In this document: positions 1-9,700 of the stretch, piece by piece
Layout of the letters: each line of letters begins with the position of its first letter
How positions within the stretch are numbered: the stretch's first letter is position 1
Assembly: GCF_014279655.1 (NCBI RefSeq)
Contig: NZ_CP047946.1
Coordinates: 496,001 to 560,000 of the forward strand
Length of the DNA stretch: 64,000 nucleotides
Source: Synechococcus sp. ROS8604
GTDB lineage: Bacteria > Cyanobacteriota > Cyanobacteriia > PCC-6307 > Cyanobiaceae
Direction of reading: 5' to 3'
Notes under the pieces: generated by a model
The model's input: only the letters and a program-made list of their open reading frames with translations
Databases searched by the model: none
What the model was told of the DNA's origin: nothing
Translations under genes and position numbers: made by a program

Positions 1-75
1 GGAGAGATCCAGCATGCGGCGATCAAACGCCTTGAGGCGAATGCGAATCTTTTGCTGAGCGATTGCGGTGGACAT
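1..75 (-). CDS. rpsJ: Ribosomal protein S10, N-terminal part only
   Basis: Only the first 25 codons lie inside the window; the gene runs off the left edge. The reading begins [18 protein letters not shown], the start of S10, a 30S head protein that also works in transcription antitermination as NusE. It is the last visible gene of the str cluster, downstream of tuf. Placing S10 behind tuf instead of at the head of the S10 operon is the usual cyanobacterial order. Two strong hairpins separate it from tuf. Confidence 0.9.
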
Positions 76-133
76 GGAAGCGCGAGAAAGTCCCTAAAAG
101 AGACGGAGAGGATGGATTTTCGAGGTTCGGACA

Positions 134-162
134 GCAAGAGCTCCAGAGGTTGGAGCTCTTGC
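134..162 (-). other. Hairpin between tuf and rpsJ (rpsJ-proximal)
   Basis: A perfect 12-bp inverted repeat, GCAAGAGCTCCA against TGGAGCTCTTGC, surrounds a 5-nt loop. No U-run follows on the minus strand, so this is not a standard intrinsic terminator. It could be an RNA processing site, a pause or stability element, or a binding site for autoregulation. Seen directly; the function is inferred. Confidence 0.7.
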
Positions 163-171
163 ACTCAAGAA

Positions 172-213
172 CTGTAAGGGACGGCCTCAACGCAGTCAGG
201 CTGTCCCTTACAG
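172..213 (-). terminator. Long hairpin just behind tuf, possible partial terminator
   Basis: A 16-bp stem (172-187 with 198-213, one G-U pair) encloses a 10-nt loop. It starts about 15 nt past the tuf stop codon. No U-tract of terminator length follows; the transcript continues with UUCUUG. With the second hairpin at 134-162 it makes a tandem structure before rpsJ, fitting partial termination or mRNA processing that sets tuf and rpsJ levels apart. Confidence 0.55.
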
Positions 214-228
214 GGATTGAGCATTAGG

Positions 229-1428
229 TCATTCGACGATCTTGGAGACCACGCCAGCACCGATGGTGCGACCACCTTCGCGGATCGCGAAGCGCATGCC
301 CAATTCCATGGCAACGGGGCAGATCAACTCACCAGTCATCTGGATGTTGTCACCAGGCATCACCATTTCAACGTTGGAGCCATCTTCCGCTGTGAATGCG
401 GTGATCTGGCCGGTCACGTCCGTGGTACGGATATAGAACTGCGGGCGGTAGCCAGCAAAGAAAGGAGTGTGGCGACCACCTTCTTCTTTCTTGAGAACGT
501 AAACCTGGCCCTCAAACTTGGTGTGAGGAGTGATCGAGCCGGGCTTCACAAGCACCATGCCGCGCTCGATGTCTTCCTTCTGAATGCCGCGAAGCAGAAG
601 CCCCACGTTGTCGCCGGCCATGCCCTCATCGAGCAATTTGCGGAACATCTCCACACCAGTAACGGTGGTTTTGCGGGGCTCTCGAATGCCCACGACTTCG
701 ACTTCTTCGCCAACTTTGACGATGCCGCGTTCGATACGACCCGTTGCGACGGTGCCGCGTCCAGTGATGGAGAACACATCTTCGATGGCCATCAGGAATG
801 GCTTATCGACTTCACGCTCGGGTTCGGGGATGCTTGCATCCACCGCTGCCATCAACTCTTCAATTTTGGCTTCCCATTCTGCTTCGCCTTCAATGGCTTT
901 CAGGCCAGAGACTTGAACAACAGGGATGTCGTCGCCAGGGAAGTCGTAGCTGGACAGCAACTCGCGGATCTCGAGTTCAACGAGTTCGATGATTTCCTCG
1001 TCGTCGACCATGTCGCACTTGTTCAGTGCAACAACCAAGGCGGGAACGCCAACTTGCTTGGCGAGAAGGATGTGCTCCTTGGTTTGGGCCATAGGACCGT
1101 CGGTGGCTGCGCACACAAGGATGGCGCCATCCATCTGAGCAGCACCCGTAATCATGTTCTTCACGTAGTCCGCGTGACCAGGGCAGTCAACGTGGGCGTA
1201 GTGGCGGGTATCGGTTTCGTACTCAACGTGAGCAGTATTGATGGTGATGCCACGCTCGCGCTCCTCAGGAGCACCATCAATGTCGGCATAGTTTTGAATC
1301 TCAGCCTGACCTTTCTTGGCGAGCACATTTGTGATCGCAGCGGTGAGGGTGGTTTTGCCGTGGTCAACGTGGCCAATGGTACCGATGTTGACGTGGGGCT
1401 TGTTCCTTTCGAACTTCTCGCGAGCCAT
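229..1428 (-). CDS. tuf: Translation elongation factor Tu
   Basis: EF-Tu carries aminoacyl-tRNA to the ribosomal A site as a GTP complex. The 399-aa protein has the P-loop GHVDHGKTT at residues 19-27, the DCPGH switch II motif and the NKCD guanine-specificity motif, followed by the two beta-barrel domains. The length is normal for cyanobacteria. The gene begins at ATG, 41 nt after the fusA stop, in the order rpsL-rpsG-fusA-tuf-rpsJ. A longer open frame on the opposite strand is a coding shadow. Confidence 0.98.
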   Translation of the reverse strand: MAREKFERNKPHVNIGTIGHVDHGKTTLTAAITNVLAKKGQAEIQNYADIDGAPEERERGITINTAHVEYETDTRHYAHVDCPGHADYVKNMITGAAQMDGAILVCAATDGPMAQTKEHILLAKQVGVPALVVALNKCDMVDDEEIIELVELEIRELLSSYDFPGDDIPVVQVSGLKAIEGEAEWEAKIEELMAAVDASIPEPEREVDKPFLMAIEDVFSITGRGTVATGRIERGIVKVGEEVEVVGIREPRKTTVTGVEMFRKLLDEGMAGDNVGLLLRGIQKEDIERGMVLVKPGSITPHTKFEGQVYVLKKEEGGRHTPFFAGYRPQFYIRTTDVTGQITAFTAEDGSNVEMVMPGDNIQMTGELICPVAMELGMRFAIREGGRTIGAGVVSKIVE

Positions 1429-1469
1429 TTTGGTAAAGAATCTAGGGTTGAATTAAGGAAGTGTAGAGA

Positions 1470-3545
1470 TCAGGAATTGCCCTGATTCTTGGAGATGATG
1501 GCCTCAGCGACATTGCGAGGAACATCCTCGTAATGACTGAACTCCATCGAGAAAATACCCCGACCCTGGGTCATGGATCGGAGTTCGGTGGCATAGCCGA
1601 ACATCTCGGCCAAGGGCACCTTGGAAGAGACTTTAGACGTTCCGTCGTCGACGGATTGGCCCTCCACCTGTCCCCTGCGGGAGGACAGGTCGCCGATGAC
1701 CGAACCGAGGAAATCCTCGGGGACTTCGACTTCGACCTTCATCATCGGCTCAAGAAGCACAGGGTTGCACTTCTTGACCGCATCCTTGAAGGCCATAGAG
1801 CCAGCAATCTTAAATGCCATCTCCGACGAGTCCACATCGTGGTACGAACCATCAATAATCGTGCATTTGACATCAATCAGGGGATAACCAGCAATCACGC
1901 CTGACTCGCAGGTCTCCTTCATGCCTTGCTCTGCTGGCTTGATGTACTCCTTGGGTACGGTGCCACCAACAACTTTGTTGATGAATTCAAATCCTGATTC
2001 AGGTTCGCCGGGCTCCATTTCGATGACAACGTGACCGTATTGGCCCTTACCACCGGTTTGACGGGAGAACTTCCCTTCCCCTTTCGATGAACCACGAATG
2101 GTTTCTCGATAAGACACCTGAGGAGCGCCGATATTGGCTTCCACCTTGAATTCGCGAAGCATGCGATCCACCAGGATTTCGAGGTGGAGTTCGCCCATGC
2201 CCGCAATCACGGTTTGACCTGTTTCCTGATCGGTACGAACGCGGAAAGTGGGGTCTTCTTCGGCCAATGAAACCAAGGCTTTGGAGAGTTTCTCCATGTC
2301 GCCTTTGGTTTTGGGCTCCACCGCAACGGAGATCACGGGCTCAGGAACGAACAGCGTTTCCAGAACAATCGGATCGTCTGTTGCGCAGAGGGTGTCTCCA
2401 GTGGTTGTGTTCTTGAGGCCCAGAACGGCGCCAAGATCGCCAGCACGCAAGGCATCAACTTCTTCGCGGTCATCGGCTTTAAGCACGACGAGGCGGGAAA
2501 TTCGTTCCTTGGTGTCTTTGGTGGAATTCAACACGTAGCTTCCTTTCTCAAGGACGCCTGAGTACATCCGCACAAAGGTGAGTTTCCCGTAGGGATCAGC
2601 CATCACCTTGAAGGCCAAAGCGCTGAAGGGTGCGTTGTCGTCAGACGGACGAACGGCTTCCTTCCCATTGGGGAGAAGGCCTTGAATGGGTGGCACATCG
2701 ATCGGTGCTGGCAGGTAATCGATAACAGCATCGAGAACCAGTTGCACGCCTTTGTTTTTAAAGGCTGAGCCACAAAGAACAGGAACCAATCCGTGCTTAA
2801 GAACGCCAGTACGAATCCCTTGCTTGAGTTCGGAATTGGAAAGTTCACCTGATTCGAGGAACTTTTCGATCAGTTCTTCATCGGTTTCGGCAACAGTTTC
2901 CATCAGAACATTGCGCCAATTGTCTATCTCCTCTTTCATGTTGGCCGGAACATCGGTGATTTCGATGTCTTGGCCTAAGTCATCCTTATAGATATGCGCC
3001 TTGTTTTCAACGAGGTCGATGATTCCGCTGAGCTCGCCTTCGGCTCCGATTGGAAGCTGAATAGGAACCGCATTGGCTTTGAGGCGATCCTTGATTTGGC
3101 CGTGGACCTTCAAGAAGTCGGCACCCGTGCGGTCCATCTTGTTGACGAACACCATGCGCGGCACGGAATAACGGTCGGCTTGGCGCCACACCGTTTCCGA
3201 TTGCGGTTGGACCCCGCCAACGGCGCAAAAGACTGCGATAACACCATCGAGAACGCGCATGGAGCGTTCCACTTCGATGGTGAAGTCAACGTGTCCAGGG
3301 GTATCAATAATATTGATCCGGTGATCATTCCAGCTGGTGGAAATAGCAGCGGCAGTAATAGTGATCCCACGCTCACGCTCCTGGGCCATCCAGTCGGTTA
3401 CTGCGGCACCGTCATGCACCTCACCAATTTTGTGCACCACACCGGAGTAGAACAGAATCCTCTCAGTGGTGGTTGTTTTACCAGCGTCAATATGGGCTGC
3501 AATACCAATATTTCTGACGCGTTCCAGGGGAAAGTCGCGTGCCAC
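1470..3545 (-). CDS. fusA: Translation elongation factor G
   Basis: EF-G drives ribosomal translocation and, with RRF, ribosome recycling. The 691-aa protein starts [14 protein letters not shown] and shows the GTPase P-loop AHIDAGKTT at residues 17-25, DTPGHVDF and NKMD, then the tRNA-mimic domains III-V. The start codon is GTG at 3545-3543; the family N-terminus fits it exactly and no better ATG exists. It lies in the str cluster between rpsG and tuf. A hairpin sits in the rpsG-fusA gap. Confidence 0.98.
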   Translation of the reverse strand: MARDFPLERVRNIGIAAHIDAGKTTTTERILFYSGVVHKIGEVHDGAAVTDWMAQERERGITITAAAISTSWNDHRINIIDTPGHVDFTIEVERSMRVLDGVIAVFCAVGGVQPQSETVWRQADRYSVPRMVFVNKMDRTGADFLKVHGQIKDRLKANAVPIQLPIGAEGELSGIIDLVENKAHIYKDDLGQDIEITDVPANMKEEIDNWRNVLMETVAETDEELIEKFLESGELSNSELKQGIRTGVLKHGLVPVLCGSAFKNKGVQLVLDAVIDYLPAPIDVPPIQGLLPNGKEAVRPSDDNAPFSALAFKVMADPYGKLTFVRMYSGVLEKGSYVLNSTKDTKERISRLVVLKADDREEVDALRAGDLGAVLGLKNTTTGDTLCATDDPIVLETLFVPEPVISVAVEPKTKGDMEKLSKALVSLAEEDPTFRVRTDQETGQTVIAGMGELHLEILVDRMLREFKVEANIGAPQVSYRETIRGSSKGEGKFSRQTGGKGQYGHVVIEMEPGEPESGFEFINKVVGGTVPKEYIKPAEQGMKETCESGVIAGYPLIDVKCTIIDGSYHDVDSSEMAFKIAGSMAFKDAVKKCNPVLLEPMMKVEVEVPEDFLGSVIGDLSSRRGQVEGQSVDDGTSKVSSKVPLAEMFGYATELRSMTQGRGIFSMEFSHYEDVPRNVAEAIISKNQGNS

Positions 3546-3590
3546 AGGATACTCCGGGGTGGGGCGTTAAAAGCAAATGTGACTCTACAT

Positions 3591-3615
3591 GTCAACCTGA
3601 GTAAATCAGGTTGAC
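3591..3615 (-). other. Hairpin in the rpsG-fusA gap
   Basis: A perfect 10-bp stem, GTCAACCTGA against TCAGGTTGAC, holds a 5-nt loop (GTAAA in plus-strand reading). It begins 6 nt past the rpsG stop. On the minus strand no T-run follows directly, so it may protect or process the mRNA end, or attenuate, and is unlikely to be a full terminator. Confidence 0.6.
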
Positions 3616-3621
3616 TGAAGA

Positions 3622-4092
3622 TCAGTAGCGATAGTGGGCGAAAGCTTTGTTCGCTTCGGCCATCTTGTGGGTTTCTTCCCGCTTTCGGACGGCACTACCA
3701 GCTTCGTTCGCGGCGTCCATTAATTCGCCAGCAAGTTTCTGGGCCATGCTGCGACCGTTACGCGCTCTTGAGAAATTCACGAGCCAACGCAGAGCCATCG
3801 CAGTGCCCCGCTCTTGGCGAACTTCCATCGGAACCTGATAGGTCGCACCACCAACGCGGCGAGCACGAACTTCAACGAGTGGAGTCGCATTCTTGACTGC
3901 CGTTTCGAACAGTTCGACGGGATCACCACCAGTGCGTTCACCGATCAATCCAAAAGCATCAGAAAGAATGCGTTGGGCGGTGGACTTTTTTCCATGCTTC
4001 ATCAACCGAGCCACCATCATCGTGGCGAGGCGATTGTTGAATTGTGGATCCGGAAGGATCGGACGCTTGACTGCTGCGTTACGGCGTGACAT
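3622..4092 (-). CDS. rpsG: Ribosomal protein S7
   Basis: S7 is the primary binder of the 3' major domain of 16S rRNA and lines the E site. The 156-aa sequence starts [16 protein letters not shown] and has the typical [10 protein letters not shown]-type stretch, here [14 protein letters not shown], and the C-terminal [15 protein letters not shown]. Length and start match the family. In Escherichia coli S7 represses its own str operon; whether that holds here cannot be read from the sequence, but hairpins before rpsL and after rpsG are possible targets. Confidence 0.98.
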   Translation of the reverse strand: MSRRNAAVKRPILPDPQFNNRLATMMVARLMKHGKKSTAQRILSDAFGLIGERTGGDPVELFETAVKNATPLVEVRARRVGGATYQVPMEVRQERGTAMALRWLVNFSRARNGRSMAQKLAGELMDAANEAGSAVRKREETHKMAEANKAFAHYRY

Positions 4093-4142
4093 GAACCGTT
4101 AGGTGTGGAGAAACAGAGTGAGAAAAGTGGAAAGAGTGAAGA

Positions 4143-4517
4143 TCACTCTTTGGGCGCTTTGGCGCCGTACTTTGAACGGGATTGACGGCGGTCCTTAACA
4201 CCAGCGGTGTCCAAGGTTCCGCGAATGATGTGGTAACGAACACCAGGAAGATCCTTGACCCTTCCTCCACGGATGAGGACCACAGAGTGCTCTTGGAGAT
4301 TATGGCCAATGCCACCGATGTAAGCAGTGACCTCGAACCCGGACGTGAGGCGTACACGGGCCACTTTGCGTAGAGCCGAATTCGGCTTCTTCGGAGTGGA
4401 GGTATACACGCGGGTGCATACACCCCGTCGCTCCGGGCAAGCCCTAAGCGCAGGAGATTTGGTTTTCGCCTTGAGGGTCTGACGCTCGTGACGGATTAGT
4501 TGCTGGATGGTTGGCAT
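4143..4517 (-). CDS. rpsL: Ribosomal protein S12
   Basis: S12 sits at the decoding centre and controls accuracy; the family carries the streptomycin-resistance positions. The 124-aa protein starts [14 protein letters not shown] and holds the conserved [11 protein letters not shown] and [13 protein letters not shown] segments. The streptomycin-sensitive lysines appear intact ([16 protein letters not shown]). It heads the str cluster. A 7-bp hairpin lies 4 nt before its ATG and would cover the ribosome-binding region. Confidence 0.98.
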
Positions 4518-4521
4518 CGAC

Positions 4522-4548
4522 GGTCGGGATGCGGCCGGAGACCCGACC
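4522..4548 (-). promoter_or_regulatory. Hairpin in the rpsL 5' leader, next to the start codon
   Basis: GGTCGGG (4522-4528) pairs perfectly with CCCGACC (4542-4548) around a 13-nt loop, and only 4 nt separate the hairpin from the rpsL ATG. Folding would hide the ribosome-binding region. This is the place expected for translational feedback of a ribosomal operon. The pairing is seen; regulation is inferred. Confidence 0.5.
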
Positions 4549-4594
4549 TAGTTCGACAATCCGTCACCATACTGGTTCGTCTGACCTTTTCCCC

Positions 4595-4933
4595 TTAGCA
4601 GCGGGAAAAAGCGCTTCCGCAGAGACAGCAACGCACGTTCTCTTGGGGGCTGATCAGAAAGCCACCACCACTCAGATCACCGCGGTAATCAAGGCACAGA
4701 CCCTCTAGAAGATGGAGTTGCTCCTCTGGAGCGTGAAGCGTGACTCCATCGGCTCGTGCCATGGCAATCCCTGCGAGGTGTCCGGGTCGCAGGCGGATCA
4801 CGTGTTGTTCGCAGCTGCCGGATACCAAGTCCAAATGCATCAACCCTGGTGTCCCTGCTACCGCTGCCTGACGACCAAGTTCCGCTGCAGCGGAGGCGCT
4901 GATGGAGAACGTGGCGCCCATAACCATTCGCAT
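4595..4933 (-). CDS. A-type iron-sulfur carrier-like protein (HesB/IscA family)
   Basis: The 112-aa product resembles A-type carriers that bind or pass on Fe-S clusters. The three expected cysteine positions are kept: Cys41 in VSGSCEQH and the C-terminal pair Cys103/Cys105 in CCLCGSAF, matching the CGCGxSF box. The preceding DYRGDLSGGGFLISP fits the loop of the fold. The middle is divergent, so it is a distant member. ATG at 4933 is chosen; ATG at 4927 is also possible. It lies 8 nt behind the glycosidase gene and 77 nt before rpsL, and all point the same way. Confidence 0.7.
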   Translation of the reverse strand: MRMVMGATFSISASAAAELGRQAAVAGTPGLMHLDLVSGSCEQHVIRLRPGHLAGIAMARADGVTLHAPEEQLHLLEGLCLDYRGDLSGGGFLISPQENVRCCLCGSAFSRC

Positions 4934-4941
4934 CAATGAAT

Positions 4942-6666
4942 TCAGTTTGCCAGCACCTTGGATTGATCACTGATCAATCCAAGACCGTTTTGCACGCGAG
5001 GCGTGATGCCCCGGCCGGTCATCACGGTTGTATTGGCGATGAGCATGGTGGTTGAGCCTCCTCCGTCGAGATTGAGCGCGTCCCTCAGCCCCAGTTGACT
5101 CAGCGCCAAACTCGTTTCAATGAGAGTGGGATCGCTGCCATTCGCGCCTTTGACGGCGAGGAGCCAAATCCGCTCGCTGTCTTGCGCCACAACGGTGCGA
5201 GGTGCTGAAACGGCCAGGAAGCCAGGACTAAAGCCCTCCTGACGGCCGTTTAGGACAACCCTGCCCATTTGCAGCAGAAGGGGCCCTCCCCCCATCACTT
5301 GAGGGAGTTCACCTAAGGGGTTTGAGCTGCGCATGTTGATGGTCACTTCATCCCCGATCTGTGCGGGGAGTGCAGCCCCCCCACGCGCCACGATCAGGTC
5401 TCCTTTTAAGGGCAAAGGCACACCGCGAACGAGCGAGGCTTGGTCGTACACCGCATCGACGCGTCCTTCGCTGAGTATCAACGCCTGCTCTTCTCCACTC
5501 AGCGCGCGATACGTTGGCCCCCAGGCTCGGGTGTAGCGACTGAGTCCGCGTTGCACATACCCGCTATTCAGCATCCCGAGAGGCCATCTCCGTCGTCCAA
5601 CCACCGTCATCTCTTGGATCAACTGCAGGCGTCCAAACATCAGCGGGCCGCTGCGCTTCCAGCCAATGGCGCCTCGGTTGAGGATCGGGCCTGAGAGCCA
5701 CTCATTGTTGAGTCGAACAGCGCCAAGGGGGAGTTGGCGAACCCTGTTGAAAAAGCCTCCATTCACTGCCACAAGCGCGTTGGCAGGTTGCGCCAACTGA
5801 TTGAGGTAGCGCAATCCTGGTTGGGCATGGCTGGGGGCAAGCGGGCGTAAAAGGAGATCTGAGCTGTTGTGCTGAACTCCTGCTCGGTACAGCCGAATGG
5901 GTTTGACGCCGACTTGAACGACGCGCTGATCAAGAACCAACCCTTTCTTGATCAGGTCTTGCATCTCTGGGGCAAGCAGCGCGATTTGAAAGGCTTGGCT
6001 CTGTCGCTGTTTTGTCGAAGACTTTGCGGGGGTGATGCCATCCAGCACGACCCGCCATGGGTCTTTCAGGGTCAAGGTGGAAAGCCTGCTGGATTGACCC
6101 AGAAGCTTCAGCCCACTCCTGTCTCGTCGTGTTTTCAAGCCAAGTCTGCGCAGTTGGCTTTCCTGAAGAGGCGTGACCTTCACTTGCAGAAGGAGATCAT
6201 CGCCCTGGCGTTGAACGAGAGCAGGCCCACTGAGGTCCAGCACAAGACGGTTGGCGCTGCTTCCCTTGCCTTGTCTGAGCTTTTTCAGATGGGGTTTGGG
6301 CAGGTCCACCCTCAGCGTGCTCTTGGCTCGGTTCACTTGAACCCCCATCGCGTTCAACCAGGGCAGGGCATCGAGGGCGACTTCATCCCCGATGGTGCGT
6401 TGTTGCAAGCCGCTTAAAGGCCGTTGAAAGCCGTACCAATCAAGAAATTCTTCTCCGACATCCGCTTGGCGCTGGAATCCCATCTGGCCCACAAGCAGAT
6501 CAAGAGGCAACCAGAGCCGCGTGGGACGCGTCGCTCCCTGGCCCTGCCACAGCCACGAGCTCGAGGTGTCGATGCCGCCGATTGTTAGGCGATCTCCACT
6601 GAACTGATCAGTGACGCGAACCTCCGCAATCGGCGCTGGCGGCGGAGGTGGCATTGCTGCATCCAT
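4942..6666 (-). CDS. Phosphodiester glycosidase (NAGPA/DUF2233) family protein
   Basis: The C-terminal half matches the domain of mammalian uncovering enzyme and bacterial exopolysaccharide-associated homologues: VAVNGGFFN in the middle, then MGGGPLLL, and LNLDGGGSTTML near the end, the family signature. The N-terminal 250 residues are an unassigned beta-rich region. The 574-aa protein starts MDAAMPPPPPAP with no signal peptide, and an in-frame stop lies a few codons upstream, although relatives are usually exported. The substrate is unknown. It is divergent from gltB and leads into the IscA-like gene and str cluster. Confidence 0.75.
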   Translation of the reverse strand: MDAAMPPPPPAPIAEVRVTDQFSGDRLTIGGIDTSSSWLWQGQGATRPTRLWLPLDLLVGQMGFQRQADVGEEFLDWYGFQRPLSGLQQRTIGDEVALDALPWLNAMGVQVNRAKSTLRVDLPKPHLKKLRQGKGSSANRLVLDLSGPALVQRQGDDLLLQVKVTPLQESQLRRLGLKTRRDRSGLKLLGQSSRLSTLTLKDPWRVVLDGITPAKSSTKQRQSQAFQIALLAPEMQDLIKKGLVLDQRVVQVGVKPIRLYRAGVQHNSSDLLLRPLAPSHAQPGLRYLNQLAQPANALVAVNGGFFNRVRQLPLGAVRLNNEWLSGPILNRGAIGWKRSGPLMFGRLQLIQEMTVVGRRRWPLGMLNSGYVQRGLSRYTRAWGPTYRALSGEEQALILSEGRVDAVYDQASLVRGVPLPLKGDLIVARGGAALPAQIGDEVTINMRSSNPLGELPQVMGGGPLLLQMGRVVLNGRQEGFSPGFLAVSAPRTVVAQDSERIWLLAVKGANGSDPTLIETSLALSQLGLRDALNLDGGGSTTMLIANTTVMTGRGITPRVQNGLGLISDQSKVLAN

Positions 6667-6768
6667 ATCTCGACGCTAGCTGGGGTGGGCGAATCCTTAG
6701 GATCCGAAATAGCTCAACCAGCTACGGAATGCGAACACCGTTGCTGTTGCACGTCTCGACTGCAGGTT
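6667..6768. promoter_or_regulatory. Divergent gap before gltB
   Basis: This 102-nt gap must hold the start signals of gltB and of the glycosidase gene. I see a 7-bp inverted repeat with a long spacer (TAGCTGG at 6677-6683, CCAGCTA at 6718-6724). I do not see the NtcA pattern GTA-N8-TAC that often precedes nitrogen-assimilation genes. No firm -10/-35 pair is evident. Confidence 0.35.
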
Positions 6769-9700
6769 ATGACCCAACTCACCGGTTCCGATTGGCCCTA
6801 TTGCGACAGCAGTGCACCTGCTGCGATTGCCGCGGAGAAGGACGCCTGTGGTGTTGGTTTTCTTGCACAACTTCAGGGTGAGCGCAGTCATTGGGTGCTT
6901 CAGCAGGCCCTGCGTGGGTTGGGTTGCATGGAGCACAGAGGTGGCTGTGGAGGCGATGGTGATTCCGGAGACGGGGCAGGCGTCCTATGCGAAATCCCTT
7001 GGGATTACGTGAGAGCCATTTGGCCAGAAGCCGTGAACGCCAACGGTCTCGGCATGATGTTTCTGCCAAAAGATCCCAGCCGCCGTGCCGAAGTGCAGCG
7101 ATTCTGCGATCAAGAGGCGCAGGCCCTTGGCCTGATCTCCGTGGGATGGCGTGAGGTTCCGGTCGACTCAGCCGTGCTCGGTCCGCTGGCGCGTGAGACG
7201 GCACCCGTCATCGAACAGTGGTTGGTTCAAAGCGCTGTGGATGCAGATGCCCTGGAATCGTTGCTGTTGCGTCTGCGCCGTCGTGTTGGTGCCAGGGTCC
7301 GGCAGGAATTTGGCGCCGAGGGCGCTCGCGACTTCTATGTCGCGTCCCTGAGTGGCAGGACTGTTGTCTACAAGGGGATGGTCCGCTCCGAGGTTCTCGC
7401 CCAGTACTACGCCGATCTGCGTGACCCTCGCTTTGCTGTGAGTTTTGCGGTGTATCACCGCCGTTTCAGCACCAATACACTTCCCCGCTGGCCGTTGGCA
7501 CAGCCGATGCGCCTCTTAGGTCACAACGGAGAGATCAATACCCTGCTGGGCAATCTCAACTGGGCTAAGGCCTCAGAAGCTGGCCTCGAAGATGTGTGGG
7601 CTGAAGCAGCCGCCGACTTGATACCCGTTGTGAATCCTGACTTCAGCGACTCGGCCAATCTCGATGCCACGCTTGAGCTGATGGTGCGCAGTGGACGGTC
7701 CATCACCGACAGCTTGATCACGTTGGTGCCGGAAGCCTTCCGAAATCAGCCCGACCTTGACAGCCGTCCTGATGTCACGGCGATGTACGAATTCAATGCC
7801 GGGATTCAAGAGCCATGGGATGGCCCGGCGTTGTTGGTGTTTGCCGATGGCAAGCGCGTGGGAGCGACCTTGGATCGCAATGGGCTCAGGCCTGCTCGGT
7901 GGTGCACAACGGCGGATGGCTTCGTCATCATGGGATCTGAGACCGGAGTGGTGGATCTCAGCGGAAAGACAGTGGTTGAAAAAGGGCGTTTAGGTCCAGG
8001 CCAAATGGTGGCCGTTGATCTTGAGCGCGGAGAGCTGTTGACCAATTGGGCGGTGAAGGAAGACGCCGCAAAACGCTTCCCTTATGGCGATTGGTTGAAG
8101 CAGCATCGCCGCTCGGTTTCGGCTCAGCCTTGGACTCAGGACTGCCAAATCAATGAGCTTGATTTGCTGCGTTTGCAGACGGCGATGGGCTTCACCGCAG
8201 AAGATCTTGATCTCGTAATTGAGGACATGGCAGGTCTTGGCAAGGAGCCCACCTACTGCATGGGAGACGACATCCCCTTGGCGGTGCTCTCCGACAAGCC
8301 CCACCTTATGTACGACTATTTCAAGCAGCGCTTTGCGCAAGTGACCAATCCACCGATTGATCCCTTGCGCGAAAAATTGGTGATGAGCTTGGAGATGCAC
8401 TTGGGGCAGAGGCGCCCTGCAGTGAAGCCCCAGGCAGAGGCCGCGGCCTTGATTCACCTCGACACGCCCGTGCTCAATGAGGCGGAGCTGGCCGCTCTGT
8501 CAAACCAAGGACTCGCGGTGCGGTCCCTCTCCACCCAGGTTGTAGTAGATGCGTGTGCCGGGGGACTTCAGTCAGCCGTGGATGCTCTCTGCTTGAAAGC
8601 AGAAGAGGCGGTCCGTAAGGGCGCTCAGGTGTTGGTTCTGTCCGACCGCGTGAATGCTGATGAACAGCCTGCGGAGCTAATGGCCACCACGGTGGCGATG
8701 CCTGCTCTGTTGGCGGTGGGCGCGGTGCACCACCATCTCTTGCGCCAGAAATTGAGACTCCATTGTTCGCTTGTTTCGGAGACCGCTCAGTGTTGGAGCA
8801 CGCATCACATGGCCTGCTTAATCGGTTACGGAGCTAGTGCTGTTTGTCCATGGCTCACCTGGGAGACCACGCGCCATTGGCTCGCCCATCCCAAGACGCA
8901 GAAGCGGATCGAACAAGGCAAGCTGCAAGCCTTGGACCCAGGCAAGGCCCAGGACAATGTGCGCCTGTCTTTGGAGAATGGTCTCCGAAAGATTCTCTCC
9001 AAAATCGGGATTTCGCTCCTGGCGAGCTATCACGGGGCTCAAATTTTTGAGGCCATCGGTCTTGGGGCCGACGTGATTCAAAAGGCTTTTGCCGGGACGA
9101 CGAGCCGAGTGGCTGGAATGACGCTTCAAGAGCTTGCCAATGAGACGCTTTCGCTGCATGCCAAGGCTTTCCCTGAGCTCAATCGCAGCAAGCTTGAGTT
9201 CATGGGTTTTGTGCAATACCGCACCGGTGGTGAGTACCACCTCAATAGTCCTGAGATGTCGAAGGCTCTGCACAGTGCCGTCAAAGCTGGTCCTGGATAC
9301 GACCATTTCTCCACTTACAAAACCCTGTTGGAAAACAGGCCTGTGACCGCCCTTCGCGATTTGCTCGAGTTCAAGCTGGCTGCAACGCCTTTGCCGCTCG
9401 ACCAGGTCGAGAGTGCAGAAAGCCTGTGCACCCGTTTTTGTACGGGTGGCATGAGCCTGGGAGCTCTTTCAAGAGAAGCCCATGAGGTTTTAGCCGTGGC
9501 GATGAACCGTATTGGGGGAAAGAGCAATAGCGGTGAGGGTGGTGAGGACCCGATTCGTTTTCAGGTTCTTGATGATGTGGATGGAGACGGTCGGTCATCG
9601 TCTTTCCCCAGCATCGGTGGGCTGAGAAATGGTGACACCGCCTGCTCAGCAATTAAGCAGATTGCCTCTGGCCGGTTCGGGGTGACAGCGGAATATTTGC

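Noticed and set aside
217-1485. A 422-codon open frame on the plus strand opposite tuf
   Set aside because: It is longer than tuf, but follows from the codon bias of the highly conserved EF-Tu gene on the other strand; its composition is His/Asn/Phe-rich and matches no family.
2994-3614. A 206-codon frame opposite fusA
   Set aside because: It covers the conserved EF-G GTP-binding region in antisense and has no ribosome site or recognisable domain.
5869-6417. A 182-codon frame opposite the glycosidase gene
   Set aside because: A shadow of the minus-strand gene with its NAGPA-type motifs; no matching domain or start signal.
6667-6768. An NtcA site before gltB
   Set aside because: I looked for GTA-N8-TAC in the gap and did not find it; nitrogen control may still act in another way.
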